In this document: in pieces, positions 16,810 through 27,099 of the stretch
Layout of the letters: every line of letters begins with the position of its first letter
Position numbering within the stretch: position 1 is the stretch's first letter
Assembly: GCA_009602725.1 (NCBI GenBank)
Contig: WELB01000361.1
Location: forward strand, 33,326 to 74,195
DNA length: 40,870 nt
Reading direction: 5' to 3'
DNA from: Spirogloea muscicola
Lineage: Eukaryota > Streptophyta > Zygnematophyceae > Spirogloeales > Spirogloeaceae
The notes under the pieces: generated by a model
Databases searched by the model: none
The model's input: only the letters and a program-made list of their open reading frames with translations
What the model was told of the DNA's origin: nothing
Position numbers and translations under genes: made by a program

Positions 16810-17405
16810 GCCATCCAGAACGGATGGACAAGGCCCAAAGGGCTGACATGCGCTTGAAGCACACAAGCTCTGCAAAGTGACTTTAATTTAGGAGCTTAGT
16901 GACCGGGAGTCAGCAGCCGCAAGTTGGCGTGTTGTGCAGCTGGAAAAGCACCGGAAAAGGGAGAAGGAAGTGGGAGGAAGGCGACGGCTTTGAAAGGCCA
17001 GCCCGAGATAAAAAAGAAAAACAAAGTACTGTCAAGGACCAGGATGGGGCGATGGCTGTGAAAGAAAGTGCTCGCCATAAAGAAGAAGGGCTGGCAAAGC
17101 CAGCCCAGAAAGAATGGACAATGTCCAAAGCCGAAGAAGAAGGCGGCGAATAAGAAGAAGAAGTAAAAGGATTACATTACACAACACGAGACGATGGAAA
17201 GGGAAGCTCAGTATTCGCGAGTAGGCAATATCAAGTCAGAGTAGCTCGCTGCAGGGAAAGAGGCACTCCGCCGAGACCCAAAGGCTGTGAAAGCCAGCCC
17301 AGAATGGGAACGACAAAGGTCCAAAAGATAGTAAGACGCTTTCAGTAGAGGGTGATGGCAGTGAGAGGCCAGCCCAGGAAAAAGAATGAAAGGGCTGAGA
17401 GAAAG
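16810..17405 (-). mobile_element. Stack of LINE 3' ends, minus strand
   Basis: Minus-strand coding ends are visible near 16895-16935 (AGCAGCCGCAAGTTGG on plus) and 17215-17275. Tails are D-like at 16960-17010, A at 17062-17125 with a perfect 8-bp stem (GGGCTGGCAAAGCCAGCCC, 17088-17106), and C at 17335-17395. They lie one behind another in the same direction. Confidence 0.7.
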
Positions 17406-17489
17406 GAGAGATGATTACCTGCTCATGCACGCCGTCTTTCTGGAGGTCGTCAAGGGCGGGTCGTCCCCCGGCGGTCGTCCCACGGTCGT

Positions 17490-17635
17490 CCCGACAAGAA
17501 TCTAAGGCCGGCCCTTTTGGGTTGGTTTTGCCAGCCCCTCTTCTCCATGGGCAAGCTCTTCTTCTCTCAGACCTTGTACGTCTCTTTGGGCTGGCCTCTC
17601 AGAGCCATTGCCTTACGTTGTAAGAGCGGGCGGGC
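17490..17635 (+). repeat. LINE tails A and C in tandem, plus strand
   Basis: 17513-17560 is tail A (GGGTTGGTTTTGCCAGCCCC, then CCATGGGCAAGCTC). It runs directly into a second box, CAGACCTTGTACGTCTCTTT, and a tail-C-like hairpin (GGGCTGGCCTCTCAGAGCC). The pair faces the minus-strand stack that ends near 17405. Confidence 0.6.
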
Positions 17636-18914
17636 TCCGGCACGGCGAGAGGGCCTCTGCCAGCCCGCCGGCCGGCCGGGCCAGGCGGGTCCCTCTTTGC
17701 TCCTGCTGCGCCTGCACCGCCCACAGCCGCTTGTCGTGCGGTCGTCGCCCGCGACCGGGGGTTGCTGGAGCTTCCTACGCTGTCGCTGAGCAGGTTAAGC
17801 TCGATCGGGGCGGTCATGCGGCGTGTACCGATAAGGAGTCATGACCACCATTCGGTCACTCCGGATGCAGGCACGTCCCACGAGGTCTGAGGACCGGCAT
17901 GAAGCGAACCGCGCGAGAGACTGGGCTTGCGAGAGGAGGCTATGAGAAGGTAAGAGAGAGGATGGACGCACATCGATGGTACTTCTGCGCTGCCGCCAAC
18001 CGCTTCAGTCTTACACCAGTGTGTCTTAGAAGTGGCGGTGAGGTGGGCACGCAGATGGCTGCGAGAAGCAGCCATTTGTCTCCGAAGCAATTCCTGAGGC
18101 AGTTCCCCGATGCCAACGGCTCTTTGCCCATCCCCATCATGCATCTACCATACACCATCTACTCTGGCCTGCACGCCATATCTGCCACGATTCTCGCTCC
18201 TTGTACCTTGACCAGCCCTCGTGAGGACTCCCAAGCTGGCCTTTCGCGTGCATCTTCATGGCAGCTTCTTCCCTTGACTGCCGCCTCTGGGACTCGCGTG
18301 GCAATGCTCTTCCTGCTGCCACTGGCATCTAGACACGACTCGTGAGGTACAAGTGGGTCATGCAACAGCTACACGCTATGCAGATATTGTGTCCACTTGT
18401 TATGGTCTCCTTGCAGACACATGTCCGTACTTTCAGGCTGGCTCTCCTCAGCCACCGCCCTCTGCAAAGGAGCACCTTCCCACTCAAGGCTCGCATGTGC
18501 CTATCACAGCTCTCCTGCTTTTTGGGTGGTGAGAAGGAAAGGCCAGCCTCGCCTCCCGTATACTGGAGGTGCACCACCTGATTCAGCCGTCCCAAGACTG
18601 GCCCGCCTGCAGAAGCACCCAGTCGTGCTGATTGCAGTCGTAGCCAGATCTGCAGGCACCGGGCAGCAGGCTTGCCAGCGCCTTCACCTTTTGTATGAGG
18701 GCATCCAGCCTGTCCTAGGAAGAGGGCCGAAACTTCTGACCACCTGTCAGAATTTTCCAGGTGACTGCCAGCGACGACACACATCCATCTTGCTCAGGCA
18801 TGCTGCATTTGCCCAGCTTGCTCAAGAAGTCTGCCAGTACTAAGCAGTTGTGCAGCAGCACTTTGTAATCAAGGAGTCTCAAGACTAATGCTTGCCTCCA
18901 GCACATAATACGCC
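17636..18914. other. Unassigned block, one tail remnant
   Basis: 17640-17780 is GC-rich. 17890-18345 has overlapping open frames on both strands with no domain. 18430-18490 resembles a plus-strand hairpin tail (CAGGCTGGCTCTCCTCAGCCACCGC...). 18590-18843 has an open plus-strand frame without recognisable family. Confidence 0.35.
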
Positions 18915-19720
18915 ATCCAGACCTGCAGCCCTACTTACATATGCTCACATGTGCTCACATTCCAGATTCTTCAGAGCAGAGCAGACAGCTCGCACCTCTG
19001 TCATCACAGGTCTGAAGGGCAGCCCCTTCAGCTGAAGGGAATCTGATCAGAGACTGCTGGGTCCGCTACTTCTGCTCTGACATTGTAGCGAGGTCTGAGC
19101 AGTTGCGTGGAGCGAACAGTGGAGCAATCTGCATAAGCAGTGTGCAGGTGACCATGCAACAATACATGTACTTGACGATGCTCTTGTGTACAGCCAACCA
19201 GCATATGCTGGCCCTGGTGTTCTCCAATCTGTCTACAACAACAACTAAACCCTCACCGCACTGCAAATCACTGCATGTGTCGCACACAGATAATAGCACG
19301 CGGTGCCAGACCGACCGAAGGTAAGGCTGCTCGGTGCAAGGTGCGAAGGTGTAGCAGCCTAGTACGTCCCACCACCCACCACAATGTTTCAAGGAGCTGC
19401 TTACTAGGTAGTTGTGGCTCAATGCAATGTCAAGTGCATCTTTTAAGTACCATCACTGCTTGACATGAAACTGCAAAATGAAACTGCATAAGAATGACAG
19501 ACATCATCAGTGGTGGATATTGGAGGGTTGATGATGTACGATTGTCATAGGTGCTGCTGTCCGGTAAGCAAAGCTCCTCATATCAGGAACACATCGACTG
19601 TTGTCAGACTTACTGTAGGTCCTTGTGTAATGCCTTGCAGGTCATCACAAAGCTGGAATAAACCGCCCCCAAGTACTGTTGGACTTTGGAGAATTTGAAG
19701 GTACAGCTGGTTATTGGCGA
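18915..19720. repeat. Diverged segmental repeat, copy 1
   Basis: This aligns with 30590-31360 in the same orientation, at roughly 80% identity with indels. Landmarks include CATATGCTCACATGTGCTCA, GCCAACCAGCATATGCTGGC and GGTACAGCTGGTTATT. Neither copy has a shared open frame that survives throughout, so the unit is probably non-coding or a decayed gene or element. At ~19720 it is interrupted by a LINE fragment that is absent from copy 2. Confidence 0.75.
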
Positions 19721-19955
19721 GCTTTACAGCGGAGCACTCCGGCGTCATGCCGCTCCAGGCCAGGGCCGACGGTCTCCACGCTCGTCGCGTCGACCTGGTG
19801 GCCACCCCACAGGCCGGCGGGCCACGTCTGCTTCTGGATGTGGTGACTACCGACGCATTTGACCGCTCCCACCCAGCCCAGTCTGCCACCAAGGCTGGGT
19901 ATGCGGTCGCCTGCGCCGCTCGGGCAAAAGAGATCAAGTACGCCGACCATCCACN
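19720..19955 (+). pseudogene. Internal LINE fragment (RLE-like domain)
   Basis: The plus-strand frame reads HSGVMPLQARADG, RRVDLVATPQAGGPRLLLDV, VTTDAFDRS and ACAARAKEIKYADHP. This is the cleanest version here of the first half of the RLE-like domain (R-x-x-D-L then L-L-x-D-V, later K-x-x-K-Y). It starts and stops inside the domain, with no LINE 3' end. The right edge is the single N at 19955, so the junction may be an assembly join. Confidence 0.75.
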
Positions 19956-21560
19956 GTTCGCACTTGTGTTGTAGCAAGTGGAGGTGCTTGAAGCTTCACA
20001 AGAAAGAGCAGTCACAAAGTATGGTACTCTTGTCGTGGTCAATCGTTCAGGGGTGATCCAGTCGTGGTTCACATCCTTGGTGTATAATCAAGTGACACAG
20101 CATGTACCAAAGCGTGAGCATCAAGCCACGCTTGACTACTGCATTGCAATGTTCAGCATCGAAAATTATTGGTCAATTTGTACAGACCCATAAGTGGATT
20201 CCTCTGGTGATATCACATATGCAGAACCATTGCAGCCCATTACTTCGCCATATGGACCCATGAAGTGTCATTCGAGCATGAATTGTGAGTTGTGCCTCTC
20301 TGCTGCTGCTGCCGCGGCGGTGCTAAGCTTTCTGATGTACATGGCCATCTTCTCATACCACGATGAAGAGCAGGGCATCACGAAGGTCACTACTTTTTGT
20401 AGAGAGCAAGTACATTCTTGCATGAATGCAAGTCTAATCTGATTCTAGATCATGCATTGTGTGCGCCACTGGAACAGTGACCCTGTCATCTAGTGCTTTG
20501 CCAATGTGAGTTGCTGCAAATTACTCAAGAAGGTGGTTTACTTGCATGGGCTGCTTCTCAGAATTTTTCGGCACTTGTGTTACAGCAAGTGGAGGTGCTT
20601 GAAGCTTCACGAGCAAGAGCAGCCTCAAATTGGTACTCTTGTTGTGGTCAATTGTTCAGGTGTGATCCAGCCGTGGTGCATATTTTTGGTATATCATCAA
20701 GTGACACATCATCTACTAAAGCGTGAGCATCGAGCTGCAATTTTATCCTTAGCATCGAAGTGTACATGTATCTGGTCAGTGTGTCGGATGCGTAAGTGGA
20801 CTCCTATGGTTTTGTTACACACGCAACCCTTTGCAGCCCATCACCTCTCCATATGGACCCATGGAGTGTGATCTTGAGCGGGGAGTGTACCTCTCTGCCG
20901 CTGCTGCCGCGGCGGCGCTGAGATTACTGATGAACATGAGCACCTTGTCATACCACGAGGAGCAGGACTCCAGTAGAAATTACTACTCTTCGGAGAGAGT
21001 CAGCGCTTTGTTACAAGGAATGCAAGTTTCATTTTTGTCTAGATCATGCATTTTGTGTGCCACTGGAACAGTGACCCTGTCATCCCGTGCTTTGTCAACG
21101 TGAGTTGCTGCAGATCACTCAAGAAGGTTCACTTGCACGGGCTGTCTCTAAGCATGTTCGCGCTTGTTTCATAGCAAGTGTGAGGTGCTTAAGCTTCACA
21201 AGAAAGAGCAGCCACAAGCTATGGTACTGTTGTCGTTGTCAATTGTTCAGGTGTGATCCAGCCGTGATTCACATCCTTGCTTCATCATCGAGTGACACAG
21301 CATCTACTGATGCGTGAGCATCGAGCCACGCTTGACTACTACATTGCAGTCCTCAGCGTCGGGAACTACAAGCACTTGGTCAATGTTGTCGGATGCTGAG
21401 TGGATTGCTCTGTTGTCATTACACACGCAGAGCCTTTGCAGCCCATTTCATTTTCATATGGACCTATGGAGTGTGATTCGAGCGGGGAGTGTGAGCTGGG
21501 CCTCTCTGCTGCTGCTGCCACGGCGGCGCTGCACGCGGCAGCAGCGAGCTGCTCAAGGCA
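19956..21560 (+). repeat. Three tandem ~600-bp units
   Basis: Units begin at about 19960, 20565 and 21165. Each shares GCAAGTGGAGGTGCTTGAAG, CATCAAGTGACACA, GCGTGAGCATC, TTGCAGCCCAT, CATATGGACC and a GCTGCTGCTGCC(G/A)CGGCGG run. A fourth unit is at 31830-32290. In parts the plus frame stays open (GTLVVVNRSGVIQSWFTSL in unit 1), but units 2 and 3 shift frame, so any coding role is lost or absent. Confidence 0.8.
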
Positions 21561-22375
21561 GCGCCATCAAAGACGAAGGCGGGAACCTCGCTTGTCGAGG
21601 AGCTGGAGGAATGTGAGCTCCAAAAGCCCATGTCGAAGGTGAATTCTCCTGTAAGTCAACCGCTGCCTCCCACAGCTCCCATTTGGAGGCCAACGGGCGG
21701 CCGGGCGCGGACCTTCCGCCCAATCACGCGCGTTCACCTCCCGCCCAGGGGTCAACGCACCACCGACAGCTGGGCTGGCCGTGAGCCCGATGTGTGGCCG
21801 TGGGCCCGATGTGGGGCCGTGGGCCCGATGTATGCCCGTGGGCCCCATGCCGTCCAGGCAGAGCTCTGCTCAACGCACCTGGCTGGCTTTTAGAGCCGCT
21901 CTTTCATTATATGCAGCCGCATTTCTTCAAGCTCGTCGCGACGCGCTCCCGCGGCCACGGCCGTCGCTTACTGGCCTCATCATCTCGCCGTCTACTTGGA
22001 GTGCAGGCTGCTGGAAACGCTGTACAAATGTGAGCTCGGACATTGACCAAAGGCGACAAGACTGCCTGCCCCGTCAGGGTCGAGGCATGGTGCCAAGAAG
22101 GGCGCACCCCCGGCGGCGCAGAGTGGAGGGAGGCATTGCGACTGCCATCGTTCAGGCAGCAAGCAAGCGGCCATCGAGCAACCTGCGGCGTCCACAGCAG
22201 AGCGCACGGGCCAAGCGCTGTACCGATGGTCGGCTAGGCGGGGCTGAGACGAAGGTTGCGTCTGGGCAAACATTCTGCTGATGCAGGTAAAGCCTCGTGT
22301 CACCACCTCGAGCCCAAACTTTGTGACCGAGGTCATGGCTGCACGAGGCTTGCTGCTGCGCACTATTGCCGGGCT
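21561..22375. other. Unassigned block with one minisatellite
   Basis: Open frames on both strands up to 166 codons are Arg/Pro-rich and overlap each other, with no domain. The only definite structure is the minisatellite at 21777-21851, listed separately. Confidence 0.35.
21777..21851. repeat. 19-bp minisatellite, about four units
   Basis: Units start at 21777, 21796, 21815 and 21834, with consensus GGCCGTGGGCCCGATGTGG. The last unit is degenerate. Confidence 0.9.
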
Positions 22376-22475
22376 CCTATTGGCCCCCTTCTCGTACTTT
22401 GTTCATTCTCTTTTGGGCTGGCTTTTCCAGCCCCTATCCTCGATGGGCGAGCCCTTTCTTCTATTGGTCTTGCCT
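22376..22475 (+). repeat. LINE tail A
   Basis: GTTCATTCTCTTTTGGGCTG, then the hairpin GGGCTGGCTTTTCCAGCCCC, then GATGGGCGAGCCCTTTCTTC. It is near-identical to 33895-33960. No coding end is left upstream. Confidence 0.75.
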
Positions 22476-22830
22476 GCCCCCTCTTCACCTGCTTGTGCTG
22501 TGCCTTGCGCAATGTGGATGTGCTTACTGTGTGTAATTTATCATTCAGGCCCTCCATCACTAACATGTGTGCTATCTTTGTGCAGTACTGAACCATGAGC
22601 TACCACCACGCCTCCCAACCATTAATTACGATGAATAAGGTAGCACGCAAGCACGCCCACGATGGCGTCAGTATTTGGCCAATATTCACCTCATGACAGG
22701 GTGCTGGTGCTAAGCTACCTGCACCATCATTTCATTGATTGCTGCAGTTAGAAGGCAGCATTAGGCGGAATGGGAAGGCCTTGGGCGACAGCGTGGCAGG
22801 ATAACAAGTGCCTCATCTCATCCAGCTTCA

Positions 22831-22831
<1 letters not shown>
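22476..22831. other. Unassigned spacer
   Basis: No LINE landmark and no open frame with a domain. Confidence 0.3.
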
Positions 22832-22907
<76 letters not shown>

Positions 22908-22911
22908 NTCT
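22832..22911. repeat. (CT)n microsatellite
   Basis: This is about 75 bases of CT dinucleotide, interrupted by one N at 22908. It is followed to ~22980 by imperfect CTCGCTCG/CTCTCTCAC words. The array length should be treated as unreliable because of the N. Confidence 0.97.
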
Positions 22912-23094
22912 CTTGGTACCTCTTGCGCTCGCTCGGTGATCTCTCTCACTCACTCTCGCGCTCGCTCGCGCTCTCTCACCCCTTTCCCTCCTGCTCATGC
23001 ACTTCAGGCCATTATTTGTGCTGTCCTACAGCCACCTCCCAAAAGGAAGGGTATTTGTGTCACGATGGCACTCTTTGTATCAAGCATGATTGCA

Positions 23095-23240
23095 AATACA
23101 CAGGGGTTACTGAGTGCCTCGTGGCCGCTTGAGTCACTGTGTGCTTGAGCGCTTTCTCTGGCCTTCCGAACTTTCTTTACTCTTTTTTCTAGGCTGACCA
23201 CATACAGCCATCGCCTCTACTGATAACGCTTTCTCGCAAA
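23095..23240 (+). repeat. LINE 3' end with decayed tail C
   Basis: CAGGGGTTACTGAGTGCCTC is the coding end plus stop. It is followed by a UTR like that at 11965-12110 and a decayed hairpin (GGCTGACCACATACAGCC). Confidence 0.65.
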
Positions 23241-24195
23241 TACAGAGCGCTGGGAAGAATGAACTCCTCCAGATTCAGTTTCGTGTCTGCGTGCATTGAC
23301 AGCAATATACACTTCACGAACGTCACAGCTCCGTGTGCTGTAGCTCAAGAGACGAACGTCACGGTTGTGATAAGCAACACTGGTTTCACGACGTCGTGCA
23401 TCATTTTAACTGGTTCATCAGATCCTTAGGTGGGGTTATCTGCTCATGCCATAGCTATGCATGTTGAGCAGGACGGGGCCTGTCGAGGCACACAACTCTT
23501 TCTTCCGCACTAGGCAGGAAACATCAGGGCCACCTTATGAATTTGAAGCCAATGTCGCAGTTGACAAGGTCCATCAGGGCCAAAATCATGCAGAATCTTG
23601 GTCTGCTGAAGAATTATGGTTAGCAGAATCTTGGTGAAGATGGCTTCCTTTGTGAGATGGTCTACTCCGTACCATCAAGTACAAGCGGTTTGGTTGGCGC
23701 AGGTTCTTTACGCATGCAGAAAATGGTAGCTTGCATAGAAATCCTCACATCAAACAGCAGTTCCTAGTTTTCGTTCAGTTGTGAATCTAGCCCAGTATCT
23801 TCAACCTACTTTACTGTTTGGGTTACAAGTCGCCTGACATCCATCAGCCAGGTTGCAAAGGGAGCAGAAGCACTAGCCCATACGTTTCGAAATGGTGCAG
23901 CCATAGGATGCAGCCGCAGCAGACTGCACATGCCTGCACTTGTGTCGACAACCAGTCATGTTGGTCGTGTCAAGACTGCCGCCAGATCCGAGGATGTGCG
24001 CTTGCTGCCACCCTGTACGATGCGAGTCGACTGTATGTCCTCTGGACAAGCATGGTCATCATTGATGGTTTTCAGGCAGAAGATGTTCTCTTAGAGGGCA
24101 GTTGCTATGGTACGCCAGCTAAGCTTCGATATAGCGCTGTGCGTTGGCCGTCAATGACAGCGGAGATGGAGTTGGAGCTCGCCATGCGTCGTTAA
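23241..24195. other. Unassigned low-repeat stretch upstream of the WRKY gene
   Basis: 23818-24195 is open for 125 codons on plus. It is Cys-rich at the centre (C-T-C-V-D-N-Q-S-C-W-S-C-Q-D-C) but has no recognised domain or splice partner, so I do not call it a gene. AACGTCAC words recur near 23320 and 23350. Nothing else is seen. Confidence 0.3.
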
Positions 24196-24644
24196 GGTGG
24201 ATCACCTCTGGGCCGGTGAAGATGTCACATGTGTGGGCGCAAGACGCGGGAAGCCTGTCAAGTGGCCCGGCAGAAGCGGGCGGAGCGAGCCTTGTGTGGG
24301 CAAGACGCATCTTTTATTCAATCTTTTTTCTGGGCTGGAGAGGATGGGCAGCTGTCAGCGCAGAGCAAGGACTGGCAATCCCGACGCGTCTCGGAAGGAG
24401 GTCGGGAAGCGGGGGCCGGGTACCGAGCACAGAACGGTGGCGTGAAGCGGGGACCTCGAGCCAGCTCCACGTGGCGGCCAGCGAGCGGGGCGTTGACCCC
24501 GGCGGCGGGCCCCGCCAGAGCCGGGGCCCCCGCCCACGAGGCGGACTCCAAGATACGTACGCGGTGGCGGCGGTGGCTGTGGCGGAGCTCGGCCGGCCGG
24601 ACGAACGCCGCCGCGGGCTGCCGCCGCCGACGCGCCGCAGCGCC

Positions 24645-24652
24645 CATATAAG
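24645..24652 (+). promoter_or_regulatory. TATA box of the WRKY gene
   Basis: CATATAAG lies alone in a very GC-rich, CpG-dense block (about 24220-24800), roughly 155 bp before the ATG at 24804. A start ~30 bp downstream would give a leader of about 125 nt. This is the only TATA-like word in the island. Confidence 0.55.
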
Positions 24653-24738
24653 CGCCGCGGGGCCCCCGTCTCGGAGCGCAGTCCCGCATTGCCCACCTAC
24701 TGCCGCGACGCCTCCCCGGCCGCCTCCCCTCGTCGTGG

Positions 24739-24771
24739 ATGGAGGGCCCAGCTAAGCGAGCCATTGCTTAG
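24739..24771 (+). promoter_or_regulatory. Upstream ORF in the WRKY leader
   Basis: ATG at 24739 opens a 10-codon frame (MEGPAKRAIA) with TAG at 24769-24771, 32 bp before the WRKY ATG. If the transcript starts near 24680 it lies in the leader and could dampen translation. This is inference from position. Confidence 0.35.
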
Positions 24772-24803
24772 CGAGCGCCCCAAGCCCTTGCGCCGTCTCC
24801 CCC

Positions 24804-26742
24804 ATGGCGTGGCTGCCCCAAGGAAGTCTCGCCGGCGACTCGGACCTCCACGCTCACGCTGCGCGCCGGCTCATGGATGCCGCCTCCGCTCTCAGCCTCA
24901 CCGTCGGCAACCTCGCGGCTCTCGCCGAGCTGCTGTGGCTCCAGAGGAGCTCTGCTTGCCAGCAGGAGATGTGCCACGACCTCGCTCAGCTGGCACCATG
25001 CGCAGCTGCAGCTCGGTACAGCTCTCCGCACTCAGACGCAAGACTGCTCTCTGCAGTAGCGAGTTATTTGTCAAGGCCTCCTGACGGCTGCTTGATCACA
25101 CCCGCCCATCTGCTCAGTTGCTACCTGGAACCATACTGTGCTTAAATGTGCCACATTGTGCGATGAAGCTGCTCCAATGGCTGGCGCTCGCGGTTCCTTC
25201 AATCTCACGTCCTCACCTACTTGTTGCAGAACTTTCGGGGCATCAGCAGCCACGAGTACAACAATGACTGGGCAGAGGCAGCTTATGGATCTCACAGAAA
25301 CATTGCTGCAAGCCCAAGAGCAGTTACAGAAGTTCCGCATCCTTGCAGGCCACCTGGGAGTTGCCAGTCCACATGCTTCTTCTCCCTGTCTCGCCCTTGA
25401 TAGAGGGGTCCATCCAGGAGCATGCAGCAGCAACGGCCCTTTCTCCCTTGGCCCACATACGGCACCCCCCAGCCCAATGTCTGCATCGACAACCTCCAGT
25501 GAGAAGAGCACGGCTTACCGAGATGTATACTCGGCCCTGCTACCCCTGAAGATGGAGGAGGATGTCCATATGCAAGCCAGTGTCAAGAGAGCGTCGAATG
25601 AATCACACTGTGACAAGGGTGCTGATATTCTTAACCAGTGTGCTGCAAAGAACGCCGGAGCCAAGCGGACCAGATGCTCCAACGGCGACAGGATGGATGG
25701 CAGTCGCCAACCTCCAAGAAAGTGAGTGCTACAGGCGTTTGTGTGTGGTCAATTACAATGAGCCAACATTTATGAGCTTGCTCACCACGAAAACTTTGAG
25801 CTCATCAACACCGACAGGACAATTCTGTCTCTTTGCATCGACTTTGGATGTCATCAAACAAAGCAATTGCTGCTACGATCAGCGGCTAGCTGTGGCAACT
25901 TCCCAATCCACATATGTACTAACACCTCTGACTCCGACTTGTGCAGGCCAAAGGTGCCCATTAATCAAATACAAGTGATAGTCGCAGAGTCTTTGGACGA
26001 GAAGCAAATTCCTGACGATGGTTGGAGTTGGCGCAATTACGGCAGGAAGCCCATCAAGAGCTCGCCAAATCCTCGCAATTACTTCCGCTGCAGTCTGGAG
26101 GACCCTGACCAGCCATGCCTGGCAAAGAAGAAAGTGGAGGTGTCTAAGGACGACAAGAATGTGTTTGATGTCACTTATCTAGGCTATCATAACCACGCTG
26201 CCCCACCAAAACCAATCACGATCTCTCTTATCAGCCAGGCTGGGGGCCCACCAATTGACATCGGTCCAAGAGACCCTGATCCGCCACCCAGAAAAGGACC
26301 AAGCACTGCCGCACTCACGCCTATCAGAGCTCATCAGACTTTGGGGCCTGCACCAGCGACTTCGAAAGCATCAGATTTGGTGCCTGTGGAACCATGGATT
26401 AAATGTGAGCAATACACACATATGGCTGATGTAGATCGCAGCATGGACACCGCAGCAATCTTCGAGGGACAGGATGCAGGCTATGCGGATGTTGCTGCAG
26501 CAGGCTCAGGGGCGGAGGACATGGAGGACAAGAATTCTACACCGAGCTCCAGCAAGTCCCTAAGATTCTCTCCAGAGTTTGAGGCTCTCGACTCTTTCTT
26601 CAGCTCCCAGTCACAAGCAGGTTCAGAGCAGGCACATCATGTCTCGCACTCGCAACATCAGTGGCGTCTGCCTTCTGGAGAAGCAGCAGAGTCAGACAAT
26701 GGCTTTGCACCACTTGGTCTCCTAGACTTCATCGACATGTGA
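24804..26742 (+). CDS. WRKY-domain transcription factor, three exons
   Basis: Proposed exons are 24804-25015, 25230-25721 and 25947-26742, giving 499 codons with all phases matching. The second donor (AAGAAA|GTGAGT) and acceptor (CTTGTGCAG) are strong; the first donor (GTACAG) is weak. The N-terminus has helical stretches (residues ~12-45 and ~83-110, Leu/Gln-rich). A basic patch with KRTR and RQPPRKPK precedes the single WRKY domain (~257-320). The heptad is WRNYGRK (263-269) where WRKYGQK is usual. Zinc ligands are C283, C292, H316 and H318 (CX8CX23HXH). The CLAKKKVE and VFDVTYLGYHNH blocks most resemble plant group III/IIe WRKYs. The C-terminal 180 residues are Ser/Pro/acidic and end LGLLDFIDM, a likely activation tail. 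WRKY proteins bind W-box DNA in the nucleus; the altered heptad may change this. The start is in good context (CCCCATGG). A later start at 25264 is possible if exon 1 is wrong. Confidence 0.85.
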
Positions 26743-27079
26743 AGCTAGCCTATGGTTCAGTAGGTTCAAGGATCTTACGCATGGATGTCAATGACATACA
26801 GGGTGGTGTCAGCATGATCTTCGCATGTGCAGTCTAGCTTGTGACTGATATAAAGACTAGGCCTTGTTGATTTTCAGATGCCACCAAAGTCCAGACTCTG
26901 CTTTGGCAGTAATCTATTTCCAGTAGATGATTACTTTCTCAACGATGTGGCTGCAATTTCTGTGTACTGCGTACACAGTATCTGCTTCCCTGTGCAGGGG
27001 CATTCCTCTATTAGAAAATTTTCCCTGAGAGACTTTTGAAGTGCCTCAGAAATACTCTCAAACTGCCAAACCTGATCTC

Positions 27080-27085
27080 AATAAA
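27080..27085 (+). terminator. Polyadenylation signal AATAAA
   Basis: AATAAA lies about 340 bp after the WRKY stop codon. It is the first canonical signal downstream, so it is a plausible 3' end for that transcript. Confidence 0.45.
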
Positions 27086-27099
27086 TCGCACTTCCAACC

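Noticed and set aside
22770-23132. Open frame of alternating Leu/Ser through the microsatellite
   Set aside because: It is a direct translation of (CT)n with an N inside, so not a gene.
23818-24195. Cys-rich 125-codon frame upstream of the WRKY gene
   Set aside because: The cysteine spacing matches no zinc-binding family I know, and there is no promoter or splice support.
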